From Alphaproteobacteria bacterium (GTDB lineage: Bacteria; Pseudomonadota; Alphaproteobacteria; SMXS01), in NCBI GenBank assembly GCA_016124315.1, contig WGNW01000069.1, positions 1 through 58,023 of the forward strand: a stretch of DNA of 58,023 nt. The letters are read 5' to 3'. The translations under genes were made by a program, and so were the position numbers. Below are positions 18,442 to 26,426 of this stretch, piece by piece. Below the pieces are notes generated by a model that was given only the letters and a program-made list of their open reading frames with translations, was not told where the DNA came from and searched no databases. The first letter of the stretch is position 1, and every line of letters starts with the position of its first letter.

Positions 18442-19419
18442 CTACGACCCGGACGATTGGGAGAGTTCGCCGGCAAGGAACTCGTCGACGGTTCGGTCGA
18501 ATCGTTCCGCCAGCGGGCCGCCGAACAACGAGAAGCCGTGGGCGCCGCCGGGGAAGAGGGCAACCGCCGACCGGTTGCCCGCCGCAGCCCAGCGGGCCTG
18601 CATGAACAGCGTGTCGTCCAGCAGCGGATCGAGCGTGCCGACCGTGAACAGCGCCGGCGGCATCCCACCCAGGTCGCCGTGGATCGGCGAGAGGTCGGGA
18701 TCGCTCCAGCTGCCGGGGTCGGGCGCAAAGACGTCGCGGAACCACGTGATGGTGTGGGTATTGAGCACCAGCCGGCGCGGTCCCCAGTTGCGCACGCTCG
18801 GGGTGAGCGCCAGGTCGTAGACGCCGTAGACCAGGTTGGCGGCACGGAAGCCGGTGAAGCCGTGCCGGTCGCGCAGCCGCAACAGGGTGACGGCCGCCAG
18901 ATGGGCCCCCGCCGATTCTCCGCCGATGGCCAGCCAGTCGGCGCCGAACGCCTCGCCGGCGTGCCGCACCAGCCAGAGCGCCGCCGCCTCGCAGTCGTCG
19001 GGCGCCGCCGGATAGGGGTCCTCGGGCGCAAGACGGTAGTTCACGCTCACCGCCGCCAGCCCGTGCCGGTCGGCAAGGCGTTCCAGCAGGGGATCGTTCT
19101 GGTCGTTGGCGCCGTTCACCCAGCCGCCGCCGTGGATGTGGAGATAGACGCCGCGCGGGCTGGCCGGCGCGACGATGCGCAGCCCGACCGGGCCCGCCGG
19201 GCCGTCGATTTCCCTGACCTGGGCGCGGGGCGACCGGGGCCGGGCCGGAAACACGGCGTCGCCGCGCGCCCGCGCCTCGCGGAGCACGGCGGGCGGCACC
19301 TTCTCGATGGGTGGCGCCTTCGCCAGCGCGGCGTCGATGCGGGCATTGATCTCCCTGGTTTCCGGATCGACGGCGTTCTCGTCGAACAGCGCGGGATCGA
19401 GGCCGGGCACGCGTGTCAT
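18442..19419 (-). CDS. Alpha/beta hydrolase, hormone-sensitive-lipase family esterase
   Basis: A 325-residue carboxylesterase-like enzyme. The oxyanion-hole motif HGGGW (LHIHGGGWVNG) and nucleophile elbow GGESAGAH identify family IV. Catalytic Asp is in GTLDPLLDD and His in GGAHGFSLFG. Glu replaces the more usual Asp in the GDSAG elbow, as in part of the family. No signal peptide. The natural substrate is unknown. It is divergent from the next hydrolase gene. Confidence 0.9.
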   Translation of the reverse strand: MTRVPGLDPALFDENAVDPETREINARIDAALAKAPPIEKVPPAVLREARARGDAVFPARPRSPRAQVREIDGPAGPVGLRIVAPASPRGVYLHIHGGGWVNGANDQNDPLLERLADRHGLAAVSVNYRLAPEDPYPAAPDDCEAAALWLVRHAGEAFGADWLAIGGESAGAHLAAVTLLRLRDRHGFTGFRAANLVYGVYDLALTPSVRNWGPRRLVLNTHTITWFRDVFAPDPGSWSDPDLSPIHGDLGGMPPALFTVGTLDPLLDDTLFMQARWAAAGNRSAVALFPGGAHGFSLFGGPLAERFDRTVDEFLAGELSQSSGS

Positions 19420-19499
19420 GGGCGGTTCTCCCTGGCGGGTTGCTCCGACATCATGCCGGGTGCACGCTGACGCGCAAGGGATTGGCAGGGGAGGCAGGC

Positions 19500-20315
19500 A
19501 TGCCGTTCGTCCAGGCAGGCGACATCAGGCTCTACTACGAGCAGGCGGGCGAGGGGCCGCGCCTGCTGTTCGTCAACGGCACGGGCGGCGATCTCAGGAA
19601 CCCGCTGGGACCCATGTCCTCGCCGCTGGTCGGGCACTTCACCGTGCTCTGCCACGACCAGCGGGGGCTCGGCCGCAGCGACAAGCCGGACGTGCCCTAC
19701 ACCATGGCCGACTACGCCGACGACGCCGCGCGCCTGCTCGACGCCGTGGCGTGGGACCGCTGCCACGTGCTGGGATACTCGTTCGGCGGCATGGTGGCGC
19801 AGGAGCTGGCAATCCGGCATCCGGACCGCATCGACCGGCTGGTGCTCTGCGTCACCTCGCCGGGCGGTGCCGGCGGATCGTCCTATCCGCTGCACGAGCT
19901 GGCGGGTCTTTCCGCGGAGGAAAGGGCGCGCCGTTCCATCGCCCTCGGCGACCTGCGCCGCACCGAGGCCTGGCAGGTGGCCCACGCAGACCAGATGGCC
20001 GGTTTTATCGACCAGGCGGTCGCCGCCGAAAGGACCTACAGCCACGAGCCCGGCTGGGCGGTGGGACGGCGTCGTCAGCTGGAAGCCCGGCGCGGCCACG
20101 ACGCGTGGGACCGGCTGACGCAAATCCGTGCGCCGACGCTGGTCTGCGGCGGCCGCTACGACGGCATCGCCCGGGTCGAGGCGCAGGAGGCAATGGCGTC
20201 GCGCATCCCGAACGCCGAGCTGCGGCTGTTCGAGGGCGGCCACCTGTTCGTGGTTCAGGACAAGGCCGCCTATCCGCAGATCATCGCCTGGCTGGAGGGC
20301 GCCGACGCCTCCTAG
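19500..20315 (+). CDS. Alpha/beta hydrolase
   Basis: 271 residues with the classic fold: nucleophile Ser in LGYSFGGM (~98), acid in CGGRYDGIA and His in EGGHLFV near the C terminus. The N-terminal strand FVQAGDIRLYYEQAGEGPRLLFVNGTGG is like enol-lactone hydrolase/3-oxoadipate types. GGGGAGGCAGGC precedes the ATG at 19500. Substrate cannot be assigned. Its stop codon overlaps that of the convergent SDR gene within a CTAG at 20312-20315. Confidence 0.87.
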   Translation: MPFVQAGDIRLYYEQAGEGPRLLFVNGTGGDLRNPLGPMSSPLVGHFTVLCHDQRGLGRSDKPDVPYTMADYADDAARLLDAVAWDRCHVLGYSFGGMVAQELAIRHPDRIDRLVLCVTSPGGAGGSSYPLHELAGLSAEERARRSIALGDLRRTEAWQVAHADQMAGFIDQAVAAERTYSHEPGWAVGRRRQLEARRGHDAWDRLTQIRAPTLVCGGRYDGIARVEAQEAMASRIPNAELRLFEGGHLFVVQDKAAYPQIIAWLEGADAS

Positions 20316-21145
20316 CGGGATTCCGGCCAGGTGTCGGTCTTGTTCAGCGCCGCCGTCATTTCCCGGTAGCGGCCGTCCACCAGGTCGCGGATGTAGGCGT
20401 GGGTGAAGACGTAGAAGTCGCCCGCCTTGATGCCCTCCACCGCCATGCGGCCGACGATCGCCGGGTCCATGCCCAGCTCCTGGATGATCTTTTTCGATTC
20501 CTCGTTGGACTGGGCCCGCTTGCCGTACTCGGCCGGCCGGTCGCGCTCGATATCCCAGATTTCGGTGGCGACGGGGCCGGGGCAGAGCAGCGTGACGCTG
20601 ATGTCCTTCTCGGCGTAGTCGCCCCTGATGCCGTCGGCCAGCCCGAGCACCGCGTGCTTCGAGGAGGCATAGACGGGCATGCTGCCGTAGGGCGTCATGC
20701 CCACGCTCTGTTCCGAGCCGGTGATGGCGATGTGGGCCGGCCCGCCCTGGGCGAGGAATCGGGGGAGGAAGACGGAGCACGCGAGGAAGAGGCCGCGGAC
20801 GTTGACGCCCATCAGCCAGTCCCAGTCGTTGTCGCCCACCGCGTGAACCTGGCCGCGGAAGCCAACGCCGGCATTGGCCACCAGCAGGTCGACGCGCCCG
20901 AACTCGGCATAGGCGCGGTCCGCCAGCGCCTCGACCTGGTCGCGCTTGGTGGCGTCGCTGGCGATCCCGATGGCGTCGATGCCGAATTCGTCCCGGAGAG
21001 CCTTGGCGGCGCGGTCCGACTTGTCCGCATGCATGCCCGTCAGCAGAATCCGCGCGCCTTCGGCCGCCAGGGCGCGGGCGATCCCCAGCCCGATGCCACT
21101 GTTGCCGCCGGTCACGACGGCGGCCTTGTCCTTCAGGTCCTTCAT
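20312..21145 (-). CDS. Short-chain dehydrogenase/reductase
   Basis: NAD(P)-dependent oxidoreductase of 277 residues. The cofactor loop is TGGNSGIGLG (~12-21), followed by the NAG motif (VANAGVG). Catalytic Ser is in ITGSEQS and the Tyr-x3-Lys in YASSKHAV. The C terminus is longer than the ~250-residue classical form. ATG 21145 follows GGGAGACATC. The open frame extends upstream without homology. Substrate unknown. Confidence 0.9.
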   Translation of the reverse strand: MKDLKDKAAVVTGGNSGIGLGIARALAAEGARILLTGMHADKSDRAAKALRDEFGIDAIGIASDATKRDQVEALADRAYAEFGRVDLLVANAGVGFRGQVHAVGDNDWDWLMGVNVRGLFLACSVFLPRFLAQGGPAHIAITGSEQSVGMTPYGSMPVYASSKHAVLGLADGIRGDYAEKDISVTLLCPGPVATEIWDIERDRPAEYGKRAQSNEESKKIIQELGMDPAIVGRMAVEGIKAGDFYVFTHAYIRDLVDGRYREMTAALNKTDTWPESR

Positions 21146-21250
21146 GATGTCTCCCCTTGCAACATGCGGGCAGCATAGCCAGCCTGCCGCCGGGTGCCTA
21201 TGGCCTTCGGCATCCGTGACGAGCCGGCGCCGCCCGGCTATGGTCAAGCC

Positions 21251-21826
21251 ATGACTGCGCCGCGACCGTGCCGCATCCTGCTCACCGGCTTCGAGCCCTT
21301 CGGCGCTCACCGGATCAATTCGAGCTGGGAAGCCTGCCGCCTGGCGGCGCCGCGTCTGGGAGAAGGTGTCATCGTCGCCCTGCTGCCGGTGGACCGCCGC
21401 CTGGCGGCACAGGAACTCGCCGGGCTGCTGGAGGCGCACCGGCCGCGGGCCTGCCTGCTGACCGGCCTCGCGAGGGGCACAAGGCTGCGGATCGAGACGC
21501 GGGCGCGGCGACCCCGGTCGTTCCCGGCTCGTTCCGGCCCGTTTCAATTGCGGGGAACATGGCCGACCGTCGAGGCGGCCCTCGCCCTGCGCTCCGTCTC
21601 GGCACCGTTCAGGCTGTCATGCAATGCGGGGAAGTACGTCTGCGAAAGCACTTACTGGGCGTTGCTGAACTTCCGTCGGCAACGGGGGTGGCCACGGGAT
21701 GCCGGGTTCCTGCACGTGCCGCCGCTGTCGCACGGCTTTCCCGCCGCGCGGCTGGCGCGCGCGGTGGAGGCGGTCGTCGGTCGGCGGCTGGCGCGGCTTG
21801 ACCGACGCCGGAACGTCAGGACGTGA
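21251..21826 (+). CDS. Pyroglutamyl-peptidase I-like protein (peptidase C15), shortened
   Basis: Family C15 removes N-terminal pyroglutamate from peptides. The 191 residues open with ILLTGFEPFGAHRINSSW, the family signature. Catalytic residues are kept: Glu82 (RIETRA), Cys131 (AGKYVCEST) and His155 (LHVPPLSH). Cys-His spacing is 24 as in the known enzymes. Glu-Cys spacing is 49 rather than about 63, so ~14 residues of the central region are missing and the usual GQAGGR loop reads GLARGT. It may be a divergent subfamily. The 3' end overlaps the convergent DUF3096 gene by 11 nt. Confidence 0.78.
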   Translation: MTAPRPCRILLTGFEPFGAHRINSSWEACRLAAPRLGEGVIVALLPVDRRLAAQELAGLLEAHRPRACLLTGLARGTRLRIETRARRPRSFPARSGPFQLRGTWPTVEAALALRSVSAPFRLSCNAGKYVCESTYWALLNFRRQRGWPRDAGFLHVPPLSHGFPAARLARAVEAVVGRRLARLDRRRNVRT

Positions 21827-21959
21827 GACCGGGAAACAGCCCGATCAGCCCCACCAGGATCAGGTAGATGGCGATGACGTAGTTCAGGATCTTGGGTGCG
21901 ATCAGGATGACGATGCCGGCGATCAGCGCGATCAGCGGCTGGATATAGACGATTCCCAT
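21816..21959 (-). CDS. DUF3096-type small membrane protein, 47 residues
   Basis: Translation gives MGIVYIQPLIALIAGIVILI, then APKILNYVIAIYLILVG, ending LIGLFPGLTS. The two hydrophobic helices joined by PKILNY are the DUF3096 pattern. GAGGGAGAGAGCC lies just before the ATG at 21957-21959, a strong ribosome site. Presumably inserted in the inner membrane; function unknown. Its 3' end overlaps the pyroglutamyl peptidase-like gene on the other strand. Confidence 0.82.
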   Translation of the reverse strand: MGIVYIQPLIALIAGIVILIAPKILNYVIAIYLILVGLIGLFPGLTS

Positions 21960-22125
21960 GGCTCTCTCCCTCGGTGTGGTCTGCTCCACGTGCTGGGAAC
22001 GCTCTGCCTGCTCCGCCGGTTTCGCCGGCCAAGAAAGTCTACGGTCTTGGCGTCTCCCTGACGTATAGTACTACCGTGCCGGTATTTCCGGCGGCCCGGT
22101 TCTCAATACGCCGAGGGGGATAGGC

Positions 22126-23940
22126 ATGAGTAAACCAAGGGGCTCCCGCGCAGCGGCAACGTTGTTCGCCATGGCCGTTCTGTTGTCGGCCGGCGGCGCG
22201 CAGGCGGTGTTCAACGGCATTCCGCCGGCGTCGTCCGTTCCGCCCGACAGCGTGTCCAGCGTCACCATCCAGTTGCCCGGCGCGCCGCCGCAGCAGGCGG
22301 TCGACCGCAAGACCTGCGAGCAGACCAAGACCGCCGACGAGACCTGCCCGGAGGGTTTCGACTGGTTCGTCAAGGCGGACAAGCCGTTCCAGCCCGGGGC
22401 CGTGATCTCCGCCACGTTCCTGGCCTCGAACGGCCAGACCGTCGCCGACGGACAGTTCGCCGTCAACCGCTTCGGGCGCTTCGGCGACTGGCTCACGCTC
22501 AACGTCGCTCCGGACTACGCCAGCCTGCCGGGCGCGTCGGCGGGGCAGGGCTTCTCCCTCGACACCTACCTGGACCAGGTCGAGGACGCCTTCCGCCAGA
22601 GCGGCTTCCCGCGCGTGCCGTTCATATCGGTGGAGACGGTATGGCGGCCCGACGCGGCGCCGAACGGCACCTCCACCGGCTCGGGCACCGCGATCAACAT
22701 GCCGGCGCCGATCGTCGACGGGACGATGGTCAGCACGCGCGTGCCCGTGAATACGACGATCGACGACGCCCTGCGCGATGCGGGGATCCGGCCGACCACC
22801 GGCTACTCCATCCCTGCGGACGACGGCGGCGGCTACGTCATCGGCGGCTACAAGGACTGGGGCGAAGGCATCAAGTACAACTTCCGCGGCGACAACCTGG
22901 TGCAGATCGACGAGCCGCCCGGAACGCCGACGCCCAGGACGTCGACTCCGGGAACCGGCCCCGGCACGGCAACCGGCCCCGGCGACACCGGCGCGCTGCC
23001 GCCCGGCGACCTGTTCGGCCCGGACACCCAGTGGACCGAGCACATCTACTGCCGCGAGGAACTGCAGAACGGCAGCGGGGCGCCCAAGGTCAACGTCCGG
23101 CCCAAGGGACCGGATGTGAAGGATTTCGCCGAGGGCAAGAGTGGCCCCGAGTGGGACCCGGCGAAGGACGGTAAGGAGCCCTCCGTCGCCGATCCCAAGG
23201 ACGCGGATGCCGTCCGCAAGGCGGTGGAACAGGAAATCGCCGACGGCGCCAAGGCCATCGAGCTGGAGTTCGCCAATGGCAACTGCGTGCGCACGCTGGC
23301 GGAAATCAACGACCGGTCCGACGCGTCCGAAGGCATCGCGCCAATCACCGGCAGCACCGTTGCGGCCAAGGGCCCGCCGCCCTGTCCCTATCCGACGGGC
23401 AAGATCAGCGCCCATTTCGTCGACGAGGAGGTCTACAATCCGATTTTCTATGGAACCACCGAGACCTTCACGGATTTGGCGGATATCGTCGCCAAGCTGC
23501 AGCGCAAGGTCGCGCCGCACTATGATCCGACGGCAAGGTGCGGCAGGTGCATAGAACAAGTCGACGTCTGGGGCCACGGCGACACGGGTGGCGGCTACAT
23601 CAGCTTCGGACCCAACGACGCCCAGGTCGGCAATGTGGCCATGGGCGCCAACTTCGACCAGAACCTGGCGACACTGGGCGGACTGATGTGCGTCGGCGGC
23701 AAGGTGGTGATCAACCAGTGCAAGGCCGGCTCGGGCGCCCAGGGCACCAAGGCGCTGCAGGCACTGGCCGACAAGATCGGCGTGCCGGTGTCCGGACCCA
23801 CCGAGAAGATCAAGGGCTGCCGCATTTTCGGTGGCCTGATATCGAACTACAAGGAACAGAAGCCCAGCGCCACGGCGACAACTCCGTCTTCACGCCAGCC
23901 CGCCGACGTCACGCCGCCGCCGGAAACGAAGAAACCTTGA
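22126..23940 (+). CDS. Exported protein with caspase-like (clan CD) His/Cys pair
   Basis: Unrecognised 604-residue protein. Residues ~9-27 form a signal peptide ending GGAQA. The middle contains a Pro/Thr/Gly-rich linker around 270-290. The C-terminal third has a strand then His484 in VDVWGHGDTGGGYISFG, and 48 residues later Cys532 in KVVINQCKAGSGAQG, followed by ALADKIGVPVSG. Hydrophobic strand-HG, then hydrophobic strand-xxC with a Gly-rich follow-up, is the layout of clan CD peptidases and of DUF4347-type domains. The Pro-rich tail ends in ETKKP. Several paired Cys suggest disulphides outside the cytosol. Peptidase activity is an inference. Confidence 0.7.
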   Translation: MSKPRGSRAAATLFAMAVLLSAGGAQAVFNGIPPASSVPPDSVSSVTIQLPGAPPQQAVDRKTCEQTKTADETCPEGFDWFVKADKPFQPGAVISATFLASNGQTVADGQFAVNRFGRFGDWLTLNVAPDYASLPGASAGQGFSLDTYLDQVEDAFRQSGFPRVPFISVETVWRPDAAPNGTSTGSGTAINMPAPIVDGTMVSTRVPVNTTIDDALRDAGIRPTTGYSIPADDGGGYVIGGYKDWGEGIKYNFRGDNLVQIDEPPGTPTPRTSTPGTGPGTATGPGDTGALPPGDLFGPDTQWTEHIYCREELQNGSGAPKVNVRPKGPDVKDFAEGKSGPEWDPAKDGKEPSVADPKDADAVRKAVEQEIADGAKAIELEFANGNCVRTLAEINDRSDASEGIAPITGSTVAAKGPPPCPYPTGKISAHFVDEEVYNPIFYGTTETFTDLADIVAKLQRKVAPHYDPTARCGRCIEQVDVWGHGDTGGGYISFGPNDAQVGNVAMGANFDQNLATLGGLMCVGGKVVINQCKAGSGAQGTKALQALADKIGVPVSGPTEKIKGCRIFGGLISNYKEQKPSATATTPSSRQPADVTPPPETKKP

Positions 23941-24004
23941 CCACCGGCGCGGCGGCCGCTTCCCTGGGCCGCTCGCATCGTGAACCGTCAAGGGAGAGCG
24001 CCGA

Positions 24005-25867
24005 GTGACGTTGGATCAGGGGCTGCTGTTCGGCTTGTTCGCGGTCGTGCTGGCGCTGCTGCTGTGGGGCCGCTTCCGGCACGACCTGGTGGCCGCCGCC
24101 GGCCTGCTGGCGGCTGTCGTCCTCGGGCTGGTGCCCGAGGAGCAGGCGTTCTCCGGCTTCTCCAACCACGCCGTGCTGATCGTCGCCCTGGTGCTGGTCG
24201 CCTCCCGCGCGTTCGAAAATTCGGGCGCCCTCGGCCTGCTGGCGGAGAAGGTGGGGCGGGGCGACCGCTCGATCTTCTCCCATATCCTGGTGGTGTCCGG
24301 CCTGGGCGCGGCGCTTTCCGCCGTCATCAACAACGTGGCGGCCCTCGCCATGCTGATGCCGCTCGACATCCAGGCGTCGCGCAAGGCGGGAAGGCCGCCG
24401 GGCCTGACGCTGATGCCGCTCGCCTTCGCCACCATCCTGGGCGGCATGGTGACCCTGATCGGCACGCCGTCCAACATCATCGCCTCGGGCGAGCGCAAGA
24501 AGCTGCTGGGCGAACCGTTCCACATGTTCGACTTCACGCCCGTGGGCATCTGCGCCGCCGCCGCCGGTCTCGCCTTCGTCGCCCTGATCGGCTGGCGGCT
24601 GGTGCCGCGCCGCGAGGACCCGTCGGCCGACGAGGGCGAGCCGGCCTCGTTCAAGGCCGAACTGAAAGTGCCGGAGGAGTCCGCGGTCGTCGGCAAGATG
24701 GGCGCCGAACTGGACGGCGAGGCCGAGCAGGCCGATGTCCTCGTCATCGGGCTGATCCGGGACGGGCGGCGCCTGGACAGCGGCGTCCGCTACACCGCGC
24801 TGGCGCCCGGCGACATCCTGGTGGTGGAAGGCTCCACCGACCGGCTGGCCGCCTTCATGAAGGCGGTCGGTCTCAGCCCGCGCCCGGCCGCGGCGGAAGA
24901 GGCGCAGGCCGCTCCACCGGAGCCGTTGTCGCGGGCGGACGCGCCGCCCGCCGAACAGGAGCAGCAGGAAAAGGCGCAAAAGGAGAAAAAGGATGAGGCG
25001 CGCCACGCCCGCGATCCCGAGATCATCGAGGCGGTCGTCCGCTCCGACTCGCGCCTGACGGGGCGTTCCGCCGCCGGGGTCGATCTGCGCAGCCGAAACC
25101 GCATCACCTTGCTGGGCATCGCCCGCGCCGGCATCTTCAGCCGCGAGCAGGTACACACCCGAATCATCCATCCCGGCGACCTGCTGCTGCTCACCGGATC
25201 CGGGGCGATGTCCGCGGCGACGCTGGACCAGTTGGGGCTGATCGCGGTCAACCGGGCGAGCGTATCGCGGTTCCGGCCCCGGGAGGCGGCGCTCGCGGTC
25301 GGCTTCTTCGTCGCCGCCATCGTCGCCGCCAGCACCGGCCTGCTGCCCTTTGCCATCGCCATCGCCATCGCCGTGGTGGCCTACGCGGCCGCCGGGCTGG
25401 TCCCCGCCAGGGAGTTCTACCAGCAGATCGAGTGGCCGGTGGTGGTGCTGCTCGCCTGCCTGCTGCCGATCGGCGCCGCCTTCCAGTCGCTGGGCGGCAC
25501 CAGCCTGATCGCCCGGGGAATCGGCGCGCTCACCCACGAGTATCCGCCCGTAGTCGCGCTCGCGGCGCTGATGATCGCCACCATGGCGCTGTCCGACGTG
25601 CTCAACAACATCGCGACCATCGTCATCACCGGCCCCGTCGCCGTCGAACTGGCGCAGCGGCTGAGCGTCAACCCGGACACGTTCCTGATGGGCACGACCA
25701 TCGCCTGCTCCTGCGCCTTCCTGACGCCGCTCGGCCACAAGAACAACACGCTGATCATGGGTCCTGGCCGCTTCCGCTTCTCCGACTACTGGCGCATGGG
25801 GCTGCCGCTGGAGGCAGTGGTGCTCGCCGTCTCGATTCCCATGCTGCTGGTCGTCTGGCCGCTTTGA
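24005..25867 (+). CDS. SLC13-family permease with two RCK_C (TrkA-C) domains
   Basis: A 620-residue transporter of the DASS/ArsB-like group. About five membrane helices, then two cytosolic RCK_C-like domains (~205-290 and ~340-415), then five or six more helices. The paired helical-hairpin motifs are present: NNVAALAMLMP and GTPSNIIA in the first half, NNIATIVITGPVAVELA in the second. The RCK_C pair is split by a highly charged Glu/Lys/Gln-rich stretch (~residues 298-335). Likely exports or imports an inorganic or organic anion; substrate unknown. GTG start with GGGAGAG upstream, 64 nt after the preceding gene. Confidence 0.88.
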   Translation: MTLDQGLLFGLFAVVLALLLWGRFRHDLVAAAGLLAAVVLGLVPEEQAFSGFSNHAVLIVALVLVASRAFENSGALGLLAEKVGRGDRSIFSHILVVSGLGAALSAVINNVAALAMLMPLDIQASRKAGRPPGLTLMPLAFATILGGMVTLIGTPSNIIASGERKKLLGEPFHMFDFTPVGICAAAAGLAFVALIGWRLVPRREDPSADEGEPASFKAELKVPEESAVVGKMGAELDGEAEQADVLVIGLIRDGRRLDSGVRYTALAPGDILVVEGSTDRLAAFMKAVGLSPRPAAAEEAQAAPPEPLSRADAPPAEQEQQEKAQKEKKDEARHARDPEIIEAVVRSDSRLTGRSAAGVDLRSRNRITLLGIARAGIFSREQVHTRIIHPGDLLLLTGSGAMSAATLDQLGLIAVNRASVSRFRPREAALAVGFFVAAIVAASTGLLPFAIAIAIAVVAYAAAGLVPAREFYQQIEWPVVVLLACLLPIGAAFQSLGGTSLIARGIGALTHEYPPVVALAALMIATMALSDVLNNIATIVITGPVAVELAQRLSVNPDTFLMGTTIACSCAFLTPLGHKNNTLIMGPGRFRFSDYWRMGLPLEAVVLAVSIPMLLVVWPL

Positions 25868-25892
25868 CGGTTTCCGAATGAGGGGTTAGTCT
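25864..25892 (+). promoter_or_regulatory. Candidate promoter of the SnoaL-like gene
   Basis: TTGACG (25864-25869), 17 nt, TAGTCT (25887-25892), about 32 nt upstream of the ATG at 25925. The -35 overlaps the stop codon of the SLC13 permease gene. Confidence 0.45.
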
Positions 25893-25924
25893 TCGGCTCC
25901 AGTCACGACAACGGGAGAGGACGG

Positions 25925-26401
25925 ATGAGCGAAGACGCGGCAGTCAGGGATCAGGTGCGCAGGCTGCAGGACCTGGAGGAGATCAAGACCCTCACGCACA
26001 AATACACCTACGGCGCCAACATCATCGGCGGCAAACCGGGCGACCTGAACGCCTTCGTCAAGCTCTTCGCCGAGGACGCGACTTTCGACGTCGGCATGGG
26101 GGCGGCCACCGGCCATGCCGAAATCCTGGAGATGATGAAGGCGCTGACCACCCAGTGGGAATGCGCCATGCACTACATGCTCAACCCGGTGATCGAGTTG
26201 GACGGCGACCGGGCATCGGGCAAGATCACCGGCCTGTTCGCCTTCACCACCAAGAAGGACCCGGCACCGATCTGGCTCTCCAACATCTATTCGGACACGT
26301 TCGTGCGCACGGCGGACGGATGGCGCTTCCAGTCCATCAGCCTGGTCACCACCTTCGCCGATCCGGCGTTCCTGGTGGGTTACGCCGACCACCTGGAATA
26401 G
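25925..26401 (+). CDS. SnoaL-like / NTF2-fold protein
   Basis: A 158-residue alpha+beta barrel candidate. The N-terminal helix VRRLQDLEEIKTLTHKYTYG, then FVKLFAEDATFDVGMGAATGHAEILEMM and the pair WECAMHYMLNPVIELDGDRASGKITG, form the usual pattern of these small polar-ligand-binding or isomerase-like proteins. ATG follows GGGAGAGGACGG. No specific substrate can be named. Confidence 0.78.
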   Translation: MSEDAAVRDQVRRLQDLEEIKTLTHKYTYGANIIGGKPGDLNAFVKLFAEDATFDVGMGAATGHAEILEMMKALTTQWECAMHYMLNPVIELDGDRASGKITGLFAFTTKKDPAPIWLSNIYSDTFVRTADGWRFQSISLVTTFADPAFLVGYADHLE

Positions 26402-26426
26402 GCATCGAACCGGGACGCCGGCGCCC

